Source of the DNA: Rahnella variigena
GTDB taxonomy: Bacteria > Pseudomonadota > Gammaproteobacteria > Enterobacterales > Enterobacteriaceae
DNA length: 64,000 nt
Assembly (NCBI RefSeq): GCF_003610915.1
Contig: NZ_NSDJ01000001.1
Coordinates: 2,046,001 to 2,110,000 of the forward strand
Reading direction: 5' to 3'
Of this stretch, positions 56,622-64,000 are shown one piece after another. A program made the translations under genes and the position numbers. The notes beneath the pieces were generated by a model that did not search any database, was not told the origin of the DNA, and saw only the letters and a list, made by a program, of their open reading frames with translations. Numbering within the stretch: position 1 is the first letter of the stretch; each line of letters starts with the position of its first letter.

Positions 56622-58043
56622 ATGCACAAGCACCTTAACAGGGGCAGGGGATCGGCTTACCTGAAACCTGCACTATATTCTCTTGCCGGCACCTTATTGG
56701 GTGGCGGAATGATGTTTTCTGAAGATGCCAAAGCGGCAGGTTTTATTGATGATTCGACGCTGACCGGCGGTGTGTATTACTGGCAGCGTGAGCGTGACCG
56801 CAAGGACATGGATCCGGCGAGCGACAACTACAAAGACTACACAACCAACCTTTCACATTCTACCGCTAACCTGAATCTCGATTTTTCTTCCGGCTATGCC
56901 TGGGACATGTTTGGTATTGATATCGCAGCCTTTACGGCGATAGAAATGGCCGAAAGCAGCGAAAGCGGACATCCCAACGAAATCGCTTTCTCCAACAGCA
57001 ACCGTGCTTACGACGAAGATTACTCCGGCGATAAAAGTGGGGTCAGCCTGTACAAAGCCGCCGGTAAATTTAAATACGGCGGATTCTGGGGGCATGCCGG
57101 TTACATCCAGCCAACGGGCCAGACACTGATTGCACCGCACTGGAGCTTCATGCCGGGAACTTACCGCGGTGCGGAAGCGGGCTACAAGCACGATTTCGGT
57201 GATCCGGGAGAGTTGAGTTTCTCCTACATGTGGGCGGATGAATATAAATCTCCGTGGCATCTGGAAATGGATGATTTCCGCCAGAACGATAAGAAAACGG
57301 GCGTTTCATACATCCACTCTCTTGGAGCGAAATACGACTTCAAAAACGACTTTGTGCTGGAAGGCGCTTTTGGTCAGGCTGAAAGTTACGTCGATCAGTA
57401 TTTTGCCAAAGCGTCTTACAAAATCGATCTGATGGGCAATCCGCTGACCACCAGCTACCAGTTCTACGGTGCGGAAGATCGCATCAGCAATAAGAACGAT
57501 CCGAACAGCTTGTATGACGGGATGGCCTGGTTGCAGGCGCTGACTTTCGGTTACACCACCGGTCAGTTTAACTGGCGGCTGGAAGGTACGATGGTCAAAG
57601 CGGAAGGTAATCAGGGCTACTTCCTGCAACGTATGACCCCGACGTATTCCTCCTCCAACGGTCGTCTTGACGTGTGGTGGGATAACCGTTCGGACTTCAA
57701 CGCCAACGGCGAGAAAGCGGTGTACGCCGGCGTACTTTACGATCTGGCGAAATGGGATCTGCCGGGCTTTGCCGTCGGGGGTTCTTACGTTTACGCGTGG
57801 GACGCCAAACCGAGTACCAACGCCGCTTATGACCAGAGCCAGCGTCTGAAAGAGAGCGCCTGGAGCCTGGATGCGCTTTACACCATTCAGGAAGGCCGCG
57901 CGAAGGGGACACTGTTCAAACTGCATTACACCCAGTACGACAACCACTCGGATATTCCGAGCTGGGGCGGGGGTTACGGCAACATATTCCAGGATGAAAA
58001 AGACGTGAAATTCATCGTTATTGCTCCATTCACTATTTTCTGA
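56622..58043 (+). CDS. chiP: chitoporin ChiP (OprD family)
   Basis: 473 residues. The signal peptide is long (about 38 residues, ending D-A-K-A-A-G). The rest has the alternating strand pattern of an outer-membrane beta-barrel and ends in phenylalanine (A-P-F-T-I-F), as BAM substrates do. The OprD-family start [14 protein letters not shown] is clear. It imports chitobiose and longer chitin oligosaccharides. It is translationally linked to chiQ and probably repressed by ChiX and NagC. Confidence 0.94.
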   Translation: MHKHLNRGRGSAYLKPALYSLAGTLLGGGMMFSEDAKAAGFIDDSTLTGGVYYWQRERDRKDMDPASDNYKDYTTNLSHSTANLNLDFSSGYAWDMFGIDIAAFTAIEMAESSESGHPNEIAFSNSNRAYDEDYSGDKSGVSLYKAAGKFKYGGFWGHAGYIQPTGQTLIAPHWSFMPGTYRGAEAGYKHDFGDPGELSFSYMWADEYKSPWHLEMDDFRQNDKKTGVSYIHSLGAKYDFKNDFVLEGAFGQAESYVDQYFAKASYKIDLMGNPLTTSYQFYGAEDRISNKNDPNSLYDGMAWLQALTFGYTTGQFNWRLEGTMVKAEGNQGYFLQRMTPTYSSSNGRLDVWWDNRSDFNANGEKAVYAGVLYDLAKWDLPGFAVGGSYVYAWDAKPSTNAAYDQSQRLKESAWSLDALYTIQEGRAKGTLFKLHYTQYDNHSDIPSWGGGYGNIFQDEKDVKFIVIAPFTIF

Positions 58044-58050
58044 GGTCGTT

Positions 58051-58398
58051 ATGTCGATGAATAAATTACTGATGATGGCGGTATCGGCTGTTCTGCTGGC
58101 AGGCTGTGCGCCTACCGCCGATCAGGCACAGATTTCGCAAACGCGTGAAGACTACCGCACCTGTATTAACTCTTCAGAAGGTAATCCGGACAAACTGGCG
58201 ACCTGTCAGGTGTTGCTGAACAAGCTGAAACAGGAAAAAGCACACCAGAAATTTGCGGAACAGGAAACAGTTCGCGTGCTGGATTACCAGCGCTGTCTGA
58301 CGGCGCGCAAAACCGGTGATGGTCAGGCATATGCGGCGGATTGCGGTAAAATCTGGCAGGAAATCACATCCAATAACGCGCCTGCAATGGCGAACTAA
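58051..58398 (+). CDS. chiQ: lipoprotein ChiQ
   Basis: 115 residues from ATG 58051; GAGG overlapping the chiP stop codon is its ribosome site. The frame open from 58021 is not used. The lipobox L-L-A-G-C gives C18 as the lipid site. Four further cysteines suggest two disulfides. ChiQ is co-expressed with ChiP in enterobacteria; its molecular function is unknown. Confidence 0.88.
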   Translation: MSMNKLLMMAVSAVLLAGCAPTADQAQISQTREDYRTCINSSEGNPDKLATCQVLLNKLKQEKAHQKFAEQETVRVLDYQRCLTARKTGDGQAYAADCGKIWQEITSNNAPAMAN

Positions 58399-58450
58399 TA
58401 GCAGATTTTTGTAAAAGCCTTAGCTGGCAAAAACATCATTATCAAAAGCG

Positions 58451-58476
58451 AAACCCCGGCTTGCCGGGGTTTTTTA
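58451..58476 (+). terminator. chiPQ terminator
   Basis: AAACCCCGG-cttg-CCGGGGTTT followed by TTTTA. Confidence 0.9.
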
Positions 58477-58520
58477 CGTCGGCAAGCGGCGTCTGTGTTC
58501 GGGGTGAAGCACAGGCATAA

Positions 58521-58541
58521 AAAAACCGCTTTCCAGCGGTT
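58521..58541 (-). terminator. fur terminator
   Basis: AACCGCT-ttcc-AGCGGTT; seven T residues follow on the minus strand. Confidence 0.88.
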
Positions 58542-58581
58542 AGTTTATTTAGAACATTTGCGACAATCGAAGCTGTGCAAA

Positions 58582-59037
58582 TTAATGCGCAGGTTTGTCA
58601 TTGTGCAAAGATTCATCTTCACGGCAGTCGCCTGCTTCACAGTGACCGTACAGGTACAGACTGTGGTTGGTCAGTTTGATGCCATGTTTTTTAGCAATCT
58701 CACGCTGACGACCTTCAATATATTCGTCACGGAATTCAATCACACGACCGCAATCCAGGCAGATCAGGTGATCGTGGTGATGTTGCTGAGTCAGTTCGAA
58801 TACGGACTTGCCGCCTTCGAAGTTATGACGGGTGACGATACCAGCATCATCAAACTGGTTCAGAACACGGTATACCGTGGCCAGACCAATTTCTTCGCCC
58901 ATATCAATCAGTTGCTTGTACAGATCTTCCGCACTAACGTGATGACCTTCCGGCGCTTGCAGCACTTCCAGGATTTTGAGGCGCGGAAGCGTGACTTTTA
59001 AGCCGGCTTTCTTCAGTGCGGTGTTGTTGTCAGTCAT
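58582..59037 (-). CDS. fur: ferric uptake regulator
   Basis: 151 residues. The N-terminal winged helix (L-K-V-T-L-P-R-L-K-I-L to V-Y-R-V-L-N-Q-F) binds the Fur box; the C-terminal dimerisation domain has H-H-H-D-H-L-I-C-L-D-C-G metal ligands. It represses iron uptake when Fe2+ is bound; the binding protein at 6.2 kb is a likely target. E. coli Fur is 148 residues. Confidence 0.97.
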   Translation of the reverse strand: MTDNNTALKKAGLKVTLPRLKILEVLQAPEGHHVSAEDLYKQLIDMGEEIGLATVYRVLNQFDDAGIVTRHNFEGGKSVFELTQQHHHDHLICLDCGRVIEFRDEYIEGRQREIAKKHGIKLTNHSLYLYGHCEAGDCREDESLHNDKPAH

Positions 59038-59350
59038 GCGGATTCAGTCCTGTTACTATGTGCTAATCAAGTTGAGGCATGCAGCCTGTGGCATCGGCGG
59101 CACAAAATTGTTCGTTTACTGTTCTTCGTTTAAGGGAAGTGTGCCCATTCTCGTAAACGACAGCCTGTTAATAAAGATCACAAATTGCCTGTCACACTAA
59201 TAATGCAACGACTTGATCGATAGAAAAAACAGATGAACTCAGTGTACCTTGATACGACCGAAAGTTACAATTTTGTAGCGGTTAAATTGTTAATTTCAGT
59301 AATAGTTTGGCCCTTCAATTGTAGAATAAATCCTCAGGGCCAACAGGGTT
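59038..59350. other. fur-fldA intergenic region
   Basis: 313 bases holding the fur promoter. I looked for a uof-like upstream frame: ATG-initiated frames of 10 and 12 codons exist on the minus strand but none has a convincing ribosome site. Confidence 0.5.
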
Positions 59351-59878
59351 TTAGCCGATAATTTCTGAAAGGCTGAGTTCTTCTGTGATCTGTTTCACCC
59401 ACGCATCAACACGTTCAGCGGTCAGTTCCGGCTGACGGTCTTCGTCAATTGCCAGTCCGATGAAGTGCTTATCATCTGCCAGGCCTTTGGATGCTTCAAA
59501 GTGGTAACCTTCAGTTGGCCAGTGTCCGACAATCACTGCGCCGCGTGGCTCAATGATATCGCGCACGGTACCCAGTGCATCGCAGAAATACTCGGCATAG
59601 TCTTCCTGATCGCCGCAGCCAAACAGGGCAACCAGCTTACCTTCGAAATCTATCTCTTCGAGCGACGGGAAAAAGTCATCCCAGTCACACTGCGCTTCAC
59701 CGTAATACCAGGTTGGAATTCCGATCAGCAAAATATCGAATTTTTCCAGATCCTCTTTGCTGCTCTTCGCAATGTCATGCACCTCAGCCACATCTTTACC
59801 CAATTGTTTCTGGATCATTTTAGCGATGTTTTCGGTGTTACCTGTATCGGATCCAAAGAAGATACCTACAACGGCCAT
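59351..59878 (-). CDS. fldA: flavodoxin I
   Basis: 175 residues, FMN-binding electron carrier. The phosphate loop is G-S-D-T-G-N-T-E-N (8-16 region). W57 and Y94-type isoalloxazine flanking residues occur in P-T-W-Y-Y-G and G-D-Q-E-D-Y. It feeds electrons to IspG/IspH, MetH, BioB and pyruvate formate-lyase activation. It is upstream of fur in the same direction, as in E. coli. Beyond it the E. coli order is interrupted by a chemoreceptor gene. Confidence 0.96.
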   Translation of the reverse strand: MAVVGIFFGSDTGNTENIAKMIQKQLGKDVAEVHDIAKSSKEDLEKFDILLIGIPTWYYGEAQCDWDDFFPSLEEIDFEGKLVALFGCGDQEDYAEYFCDALGTVRDIIEPRGAVIVGHWPTEGYHFEASKGLADDKHFIGLAIDEDRQPELTAERVDAWVKQITEELSLSEIIG

Positions 59879-60102
59879 AAGATTATCTAACCTCTTGTTC
59901 TAAATGAAGTGCCCTGCATTGCAGGCAATAATAGCGAAGATGATAACAAACTCGCGAGGCGGAGAATATGCTTCTGCTCGCCTTCTTAACTGGGGAATAA
60001 GTTTATCGGGCAATATTTTAAAGTGTTATCGCCATCGTGTGCTTATCAACCACAGGGTTCCTGAGGTCATAAGCAAAGTGAAGAAATAAACCGGCTCCTT
60101 CC
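59879..60102. other. fldA-chemoreceptor intergenic region
   Basis: Holds the fldA promoter on the minus strand. A small palindrome CCTGC-att-GCAGG lies near 59913. No gene was seen. Confidence 0.45.
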
Positions 60103-60129
60103 TTAAGTTTACGCATGTCCCGCCGATAG
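60103..60129 (+). promoter_or_regulatory. sigma-28 (FliA) promoter
   Basis: TTAAGTTT, 11 bases, then GCCGATAG. It matches TAAAGTTT-N11-GCCGATAA at 14 of 16 positions with exact spacing. It places transcription start about 150 bases before the chemoreceptor gene. Confidence 0.82.
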
Positions 60130-60286
60130 ATGATGCGAGAGCAATCTCAACATAATAAAGAAATCGATGCCCGGAGAGGTGTTCAAACATGTCCGGGGGC
60201 GTAAGCCTGCTGGTTACCTGTTTTGATTCTCCGCATCCCCGTCAATCCTCAGACCAGAAACAGTCCTGTTTCGAGAGAGGCATATC

Positions 60287-61969
60287 GTGCAGTTTTTAAA
60301 AAATATTACCATCAGGGCCGCTTTATTAACCATTCTTGGCATCTTCTGCGTGATGTGGGCCGGTGTTTCCCTTTATACCGTCACATCACTTGGCACATTA
60401 ACGCAAAATACCAGGAACAGTACCGAACTGGTCAACAACATGACGCTGATCAGCAAAGGTAACGATCAGTATTTCCGTACCGTGACGCGTCTGAGTCGTG
60501 CGGTTGCACAGCTTCAGGCTGACCCGTCAAAGGGCCCTGAAATTTTTGACAGCGCCAAACAATCTCTTGATGGACTGACTCAGGCGCTGGCTGATTTTAA
60601 ATCAGTACCCCATCCGGGCCTGGAAGAATCAGCCATTCAGGAACTGCAGACCAGCTGGGAAAACCTGCTGACACAGGGCGTTACGCCGTTATTCAATGCT
60701 GCCAGCAGTAAGAATATCGACACCTATAACCAGTTAGCCAACACCACGGTTCCGGCGCTGAGCCGCACTTTTGGTTCATCAATGGAAAAAGTCAGCAGCC
60801 AGATTTCAGTTGATTTTCAGGCCGCACAAAATGAATCCAATCATCTGACCTACATGAGCAAAGTGATCCAGCTGAGCGCATTTGGTATTGGTTTGCTCCT
60901 GTTGCTGCTGACCGACCGCTATCTGGTGATGGCGCTGGTGAAACCGCTGGATAAAATCCGCGATCAGTTCGCGGTGATCGCCAGCGGTGACCTGACGCAG
61001 TATATGGAAGAGTTCGGTAAAAACTGCGCCGGTAAACTGATCCCGCTGCTGAATGTGATGCAGGCGAGTCTGGTGAATACGGTGCAGACGATCCGTAACT
61101 GTACTAACCATATCTATCAGGGCGCATCGGAAATTTCAGCAGGGAATAATGACTTGTCTTCGCGTACCGAAGAACAGGCTTCTGCTCTGGAAGAAACTGC
61201 AGCCAGCATGGAAGAACTGACAGCGACGGTGAAACACAATGCCGATAACGCACATCACGCCAGCCAGCTGGTGATTGAAGCCTCCGGCACAGCGCAGAAG
61301 GGCGGAAATATTGTGGCGGACGTGGTCAGTACCATGAAAGACATTTCCGGCAGCTCAAAGAAAATTGCTGAAATTACGTCGGTCATCAACAGCATAGCTT
61401 TCCAGACCAACATTCTGGCGCTGAACGCCGCAGTTGAAGCCGCACGTGCGGGCGAACAGGGGCGTGGATTTGCGGTGGTCGCCAGCGAAGTGCGCAATCT
61501 GGCACAGCGCAGCGCCCAGGCGGCGAAAGAAATCGAATCCCTGATCAGCGAATCGGTTTCCCGCGTCGACAGCGGTTCTAAACTGGTTGAAAACGCCGGT
61601 CTGACGATGAATGAAGTGGTGCGCTCAATTACGCATGTCACGGATATCATGGCGGAAATTGCTTCGGCATCTGATGAGCAAAGCAAAGGCATCGGTCAGG
61701 TGGCGGTGGCGATCACTCAGATGGACAGTGTGACGCAGCAGAACGCCTCGCTGGTTGAAGAGGCATCGCAGGCTGCGGTTTCTCTGGAAGAACAGGCTGC
61801 ATTACTCAACAACGCCGTGGCCACGTTCAAACTCAAAGACAGCGTCACCAACGTGAAGGGACGTCCAGCGAAAGCGGTTTCCGCTCCGTTGCTGCGTCCG
61901 GATACCGGGATGGGCGGGTTGCTTTCGGCGAATAGCGCGAAAAGTGCTGAGAACTGGGAAACGTTTTGA
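60287..61969 (+). CDS. methyl-accepting chemotaxis protein
   Basis: 560 residues from GTG 60287, with GAGAGAGG six bases upstream. Layout: first membrane span (about 11-32), periplasmic four-helix sensor (about 33-188), second span (about 190-212), HAMP (about 213-265), then the cytoplasmic signalling coil with the conserved hairpin tip E-I-T-S-V-I-N-S-I-A-F-Q-T-N-I-L-A-L-N-A-A. It ends in NWETF, the pentapeptide that tethers CheR and CheB, so it is a high-abundance-type receptor. The ligand is unknown. It is inserted between fldA and ybfE relative to E. coli, with a flagellar-type promoter. Confidence 0.93.
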   Translation: MQFLKNITIRAALLTILGIFCVMWAGVSLYTVTSLGTLTQNTRNSTELVNNMTLISKGNDQYFRTVTRLSRAVAQLQADPSKGPEIFDSAKQSLDGLTQALADFKSVPHPGLEESAIQELQTSWENLLTQGVTPLFNAASSKNIDTYNQLANTTVPALSRTFGSSMEKVSSQISVDFQAAQNESNHLTYMSKVIQLSAFGIGLLLLLLTDRYLVMALVKPLDKIRDQFAVIASGDLTQYMEEFGKNCAGKLIPLLNVMQASLVNTVQTIRNCTNHIYQGASEISAGNNDLSSRTEEQASALEETAASMEELTATVKHNADNAHHASQLVIEASGTAQKGGNIVADVVSTMKDISGSSKKIAEITSVINSIAFQTNILALNAAVEAARAGEQGRGFAVVASEVRNLAQRSAQAAKEIESLISESVSRVDSGSKLVENAGLTMNEVVRSITHVTDIMAEIASASDEQSKGIGQVAVAITQMDSVTQQNASLVEEASQAAVSLEEQAALLNNAVATFKLKDSVTNVKGRPAKAVSAPLLRPDTGMGGLLSANSAKSAENWETF

Positions 61970-62010
61970 GAAGCACGAAGAGAGTGAGCGTTGAATAAGT
62001 AAGAAAAAAC

Positions 62011-62042
62011 AAACGGGTAGCCTGAAAAGGTTACCCGTTTTT
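62011..62042. terminator. terminator shared by the chemoreceptor and ybfE
   Basis: AAACGGGTAGCC-tgaaaa-GGTTACCCGTTT (one G-T pair), with A and T tracts on both sides. Confidence 0.88.
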
Positions 62043-62044
62043 AA

Positions 62045-62326
62045 TCAGCCTTCATGACCGTTAAGATGTGCCAGCAGCATCTCTTCAATCAGTTCGCTAC
62101 GACTGATGTTACGTTCTTCAGCCAGCTTATTGAGCGTATCAACAGCATCGGCATTCATTTTCAGCTCAACGCGACGCAGACCGCTCGCTTTATCGCGGCG
62201 TAACTGATTGCGCTTGTTGATCCTGAGCTGTTCATCACGGGATAGCGGATTTGTTTTTGGACGCCCCGGACGGCGGTCATCTGCGAACAGATCAATCGTC
62301 GTGCGATCCAGTTGTTCTTTTGCCAT
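62045..62326 (-). CDS. ybfE: YbfE, ribbon-helix-helix-like small protein
   Basis: 93 residues from ATG 62326 (M-A-K-E-Q-L-D-R-T-T start, as in E. coli); a longer frame to 62395 is not used. A basic N-terminal half (R-R-P-G-R-P-K-T-N) is followed by R-R-V-E-L-K-M-N and two helices with S-R-S-E-L-I-E-E-M-L, a ribbon-helix-helix pattern. In E. coli ybfE is LexA-controlled; I found no CTG-N10-CAG SOS box in the upstream sequence here. Confidence 0.9.
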   Translation of the reverse strand: MAKEQLDRTTIDLFADDRRPGRPKTNPLSRDEQLRINKRNQLRRDKASGLRRVELKMNADAVDTLNKLAEERNISRSELIEEMLLAHLNGHEG

Positions 62327-62587
62327 AGGTAGCGGTACAACCAGGGAAGTTTTTACATCGGAAAACGGCAAGCCGATTCCTGACGAGCGTTTCACACATT
62401 TCGGGCTAAGAAACCCTGACCCAATTTACCCCCCGCGACTCAGCCTGAGTGAACGGGGCGGCAAAATTATAGCGCGCAATCATACACTGGCGCGCCTGGG
62501 GTTCACAACGCCTGATTGCCCTGATTTCATGATAACTTTCTAAGTTGTGCAGACTTTTTGCACAATTTATCCCCAGGATGTTAAACC

Positions 62588-63358
62588 TTAGTCCACATCG
62601 ATGAAACGGTGAACAGCGCGCAGCACGGCCTCAGGTTTTTCCGCGTGAACCCAGTGTCCGGTTCCGGCGACGACATAGGCTTTGGCCTGCGGGAACTGAC
62701 GGGCGATATCTTCGCGGTAAGCGTCCTGCACATACGGCGACAATCCGCCGCGGATAAATAACGCCGGGTGATCCCACGCCGGTACGTCTTCCCAGCCGGT
62801 GATGGTTTCGTATTCACTGAGCAGCACCGGAACGTTAAAGCGCCATTCTCCCTGCTGGAAAGATTTCAGCAGAAACTGAATCACGCCGTCTTCCTTTATA
62901 TACTCGCGCATACAGGCGGCAGCCGACGTGCGGTCACGTAATCCGGCAGCGGTGACGGCGTTAATCGCGGCAAAAATCTCATCGTGACGGCGCACGCGGT
63001 AATCGACCGGCGCGACATCAATGACGATCAGCTTCTCGATACGGTCAGGGATCAGCGCGGTCAGCGCCATCGCTGCTTTGCCGCCCATCGAGTGGCCGAT
63101 AACAATGATTTTTTGGAAACCCACTTCATCCAGCGTTTCTGCTAAATCCTGCGCCATCGCGGCGTATGACATCTCATCAGAACGCCCGGACTGGCCGTGG
63201 TTACGCAAATCGACCTGTAACACTCTATGCTGTTGTTTCAGGTCGCGGCCCAGAACGCCCAGATTATCAAGGGTTCCGAACAGGCCGTGGATTAACAAAA
63301 CCGGCAGGGCATGGCTGCCAGCGACTTCAGGTTCTTGCAGGCGATAATGTAATTTCAT
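62588..63358 (-). CDS. ybfF: alpha/beta-hydrolase esterase YbfF
   Basis: 256 residues from ATG 63358, where the E. coli protein begins; ATG 63370 is an alternative and a long upstream frame is unlikely. Alpha/beta-hydrolase with oxyanion region H-G-L-F-G-T-L-D-N, nucleophile elbow G-H-S-M-G-G, and C-terminal catalytic histidine in G-H-W-V-H-A-E-K-P. Esterase activity on short acyl esters is known for the family; the natural substrate is unclear. It is divergent from seqA. Confidence 0.92.
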   Translation of the reverse strand: MKLHYRLQEPEVAGSHALPVLLIHGLFGTLDNLGVLGRDLKQQHRVLQVDLRNHGQSGRSDEMSYAAMAQDLAETLDEVGFQKIIVIGHSMGGKAAMALTALIPDRIEKLIVIDVAPVDYRVRRHDEIFAAINAVTAAGLRDRTSAAACMREYIKEDGVIQFLLKSFQQGEWRFNVPVLLSEYETITGWEDVPAWDHPALFIRGGLSPYVQDAYREDIARQFPQAKAYVVAGTGHWVHAEKPEAVLRAVHRFIDVD

Positions 63359-63608
63359 GGCGAAGTTCATACTGATAAACGATTCCATTAGGTTATCATG
63401 AGTTGCGGATGATTTTTTAGAACAGAAAGTTTCTGCCAGATGCCTGAGCGGGATTTGACTACCAGAAGCAAGAACAGGCCGGAGCCTGCATGCAGCAAAA
63501 ACGGGAAGTAGTCTGGTTTTTGCTTCGCGGCGCAATTCCCCTGTTTGTTACTGTGTAGAAATTTGTATAATCCTTTTGAATTAAGTAGAAAAACAGTACT
63601 GGATAAAG

Positions 63609-64000
63609 ATGAAAACTATTGAGGTTGACGAAGAACTCTACCGCTACATTGCCAGCCACACGCAGGCTATCGGTGAAAGTGCGTCTGATATTTTACGCCG
63701 TATGTTGAAGTTTACTGCCGGACAGACCGCTCCTGCCGCGACAGTGAATGCTTCCATTATTGCCGGCACCGTTGCACAGGAAAAACCTGTCGCCGCTGCA
63801 GCACCGACGTCGCGTGATAAAGTCCGCGCCGTCCGTGAACTTTTGCTGTCTGACGAATACGCAGAGCAGACCAAAGCGGTGAACCGCTTTATGTTGATCC
63901 TGTCGACCTTGTATGGCCTGAACCCGAAAGAATTTGCCGTTGCGACCGAGTCATTAACGGGCCGCACACGTACCTATTTTGCCGGTGACCAGCAAACCCT
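63609..64000 (+). CDS. seqA: negative modulator of replication initiation SeqA, 3' part missing
   Basis: 130 codons from ATG 63609 to the window edge without a stop. It begins M-K-T-I-E-V-D-E-E-L-Y-R-Y-I-A, the N-terminal oligomerisation domain; the linker is Ala-rich, and the C-terminal domain that binds hemimethylated GATC begins near residue 75 (S-R-D-K-V-R-A-V-R-E-L-L). SeqA sequesters oriC and organises newly replicated DNA. The end lies outside the window. Confidence 0.96.
   Translation, partial: MKTIEVDEELYRYIASHTQAIGESASDILRRMLKFTAGQTAPAATVNASIIAGTVAQEKPVAAAAPTSRDKVRAVRELLLSDEYAEQTKAVNRFMLILSTLYGLNPKEFAVATESLTGRTRTYFAGDQQT

Noticed and set aside
59038..59350. uof leader peptide upstream of fur
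   Set aside because: Only 10- and 12-codon frames without ribosome sites were found, so I do not annotate one.
62327..62587. LexA box for ybfE
   Set aside because: No CTG-N10-CAG element was found in this interval.
1..64000. Insertion sequences, prophage, CRISPR arrays or toxin-antitoxin pairs
   Set aside because: No transposase, integrase, phage structural gene, direct-repeat/spacer array or recognisable toxin-antitoxin pair was seen on either strand.

Overview
This window is chromosomal DNA of a gammaproteobacterium of the order Enterobacterales. The core gene order matches the E. coli K-12 map from cspE to seqA (cspE, crcB, ybeM, tatE, lipA, lipB, ybeD, dacA, rlpA, mrdBA, rlmH, rsfS, nadD, holA, lptE, leuS, ybeL, gltIJKL, lnt, ybeXYZ, miaB, ubiF, tRNAs, asnB, nagBACD/nagE, glnS, chiPQ, fur, fldA, ybfE, ybfF, seqA). 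The protein divergence from E. coli and the inserted genes suggest a Yersiniaceae-type genome (Rahnella/Serratia neighbourhood). This genus-level guess is inference.

Layout. 1-8.3 kb is accessory: the end of an IprA-like regulator, two cupins, a MASE2-GGDEF protein with substituted catalytic positions, a lipoprotein, a small unknown gene, an S9 prolyl-oligopeptidase-family peptidase, an orphan Fur-box-controlled siderophore-binding protein and a DUF2076 protein. 8.5-18.6 kb starts with cspE, then carries insertions around crcB: a tetR-MFS efflux pair, an unlisted 30-residue membrane microprotein, a GNAT gene, and a MocR-regulated operon (NMT1/THI5-like protein, deaminated-glutathione-amidase-like nitrilase, polar amino acid ABC transporter). 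A short GGDEF-like C-terminal remnant lies before tatE.

18.6-43.3 kb is mostly minus-strand housekeeping: lipoate synthesis and transfer (lipA, lipB); cell elongation and wall (dacA, rlpA, mrdB, mrdA); ribosome and NAD (rlmH, rsfS, nadD); clamp loader and LPS export (holA, lptE); leuS; glutamate/aspartate uptake (gltIJKL, with an NtrC-type box upstream and an SroC-position intergenic region); lipoprotein acylation (lnt); ribosome quality genes (ybeX, ybeY, ybeZ); and miaB. ubiF is divergent from miaB. A six-gene tRNA operon (Met, Leu, Gln, Gln, Met, Gln) follows, with a promoter that has a GC-rich discriminator.

45.7-58.4 kb holds asnB and the amino-sugar regulon. nagBACD and nagE diverge from a region with two NagC boxes flanking a CRP site. 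chiPQ lies downstream of glnS, with candidate NagC boxes and a ChiX-complementary leader. Thus chitin-oligosaccharide entry (ChiP), GlcNAc uptake (NagE) and breakdown (NagA, NagB) would share one repressor (NagC). ERIC repeats sit in the nagB leader, between nagB and nagA, and as a deleted copy before ybeZ. 58.5-64 kb holds fur, fldA, an inserted chemoreceptor gene with a FliA-type promoter, ybfE, ybfF and the start of seqA.

Most intergenic regions end in clear intrinsic terminators, listed individually. No insertion sequence, phage or CRISPR array was seen. Start codons were chosen from Shine-Dalgarno spacing and remembered family N-termini; no alignment could be run.
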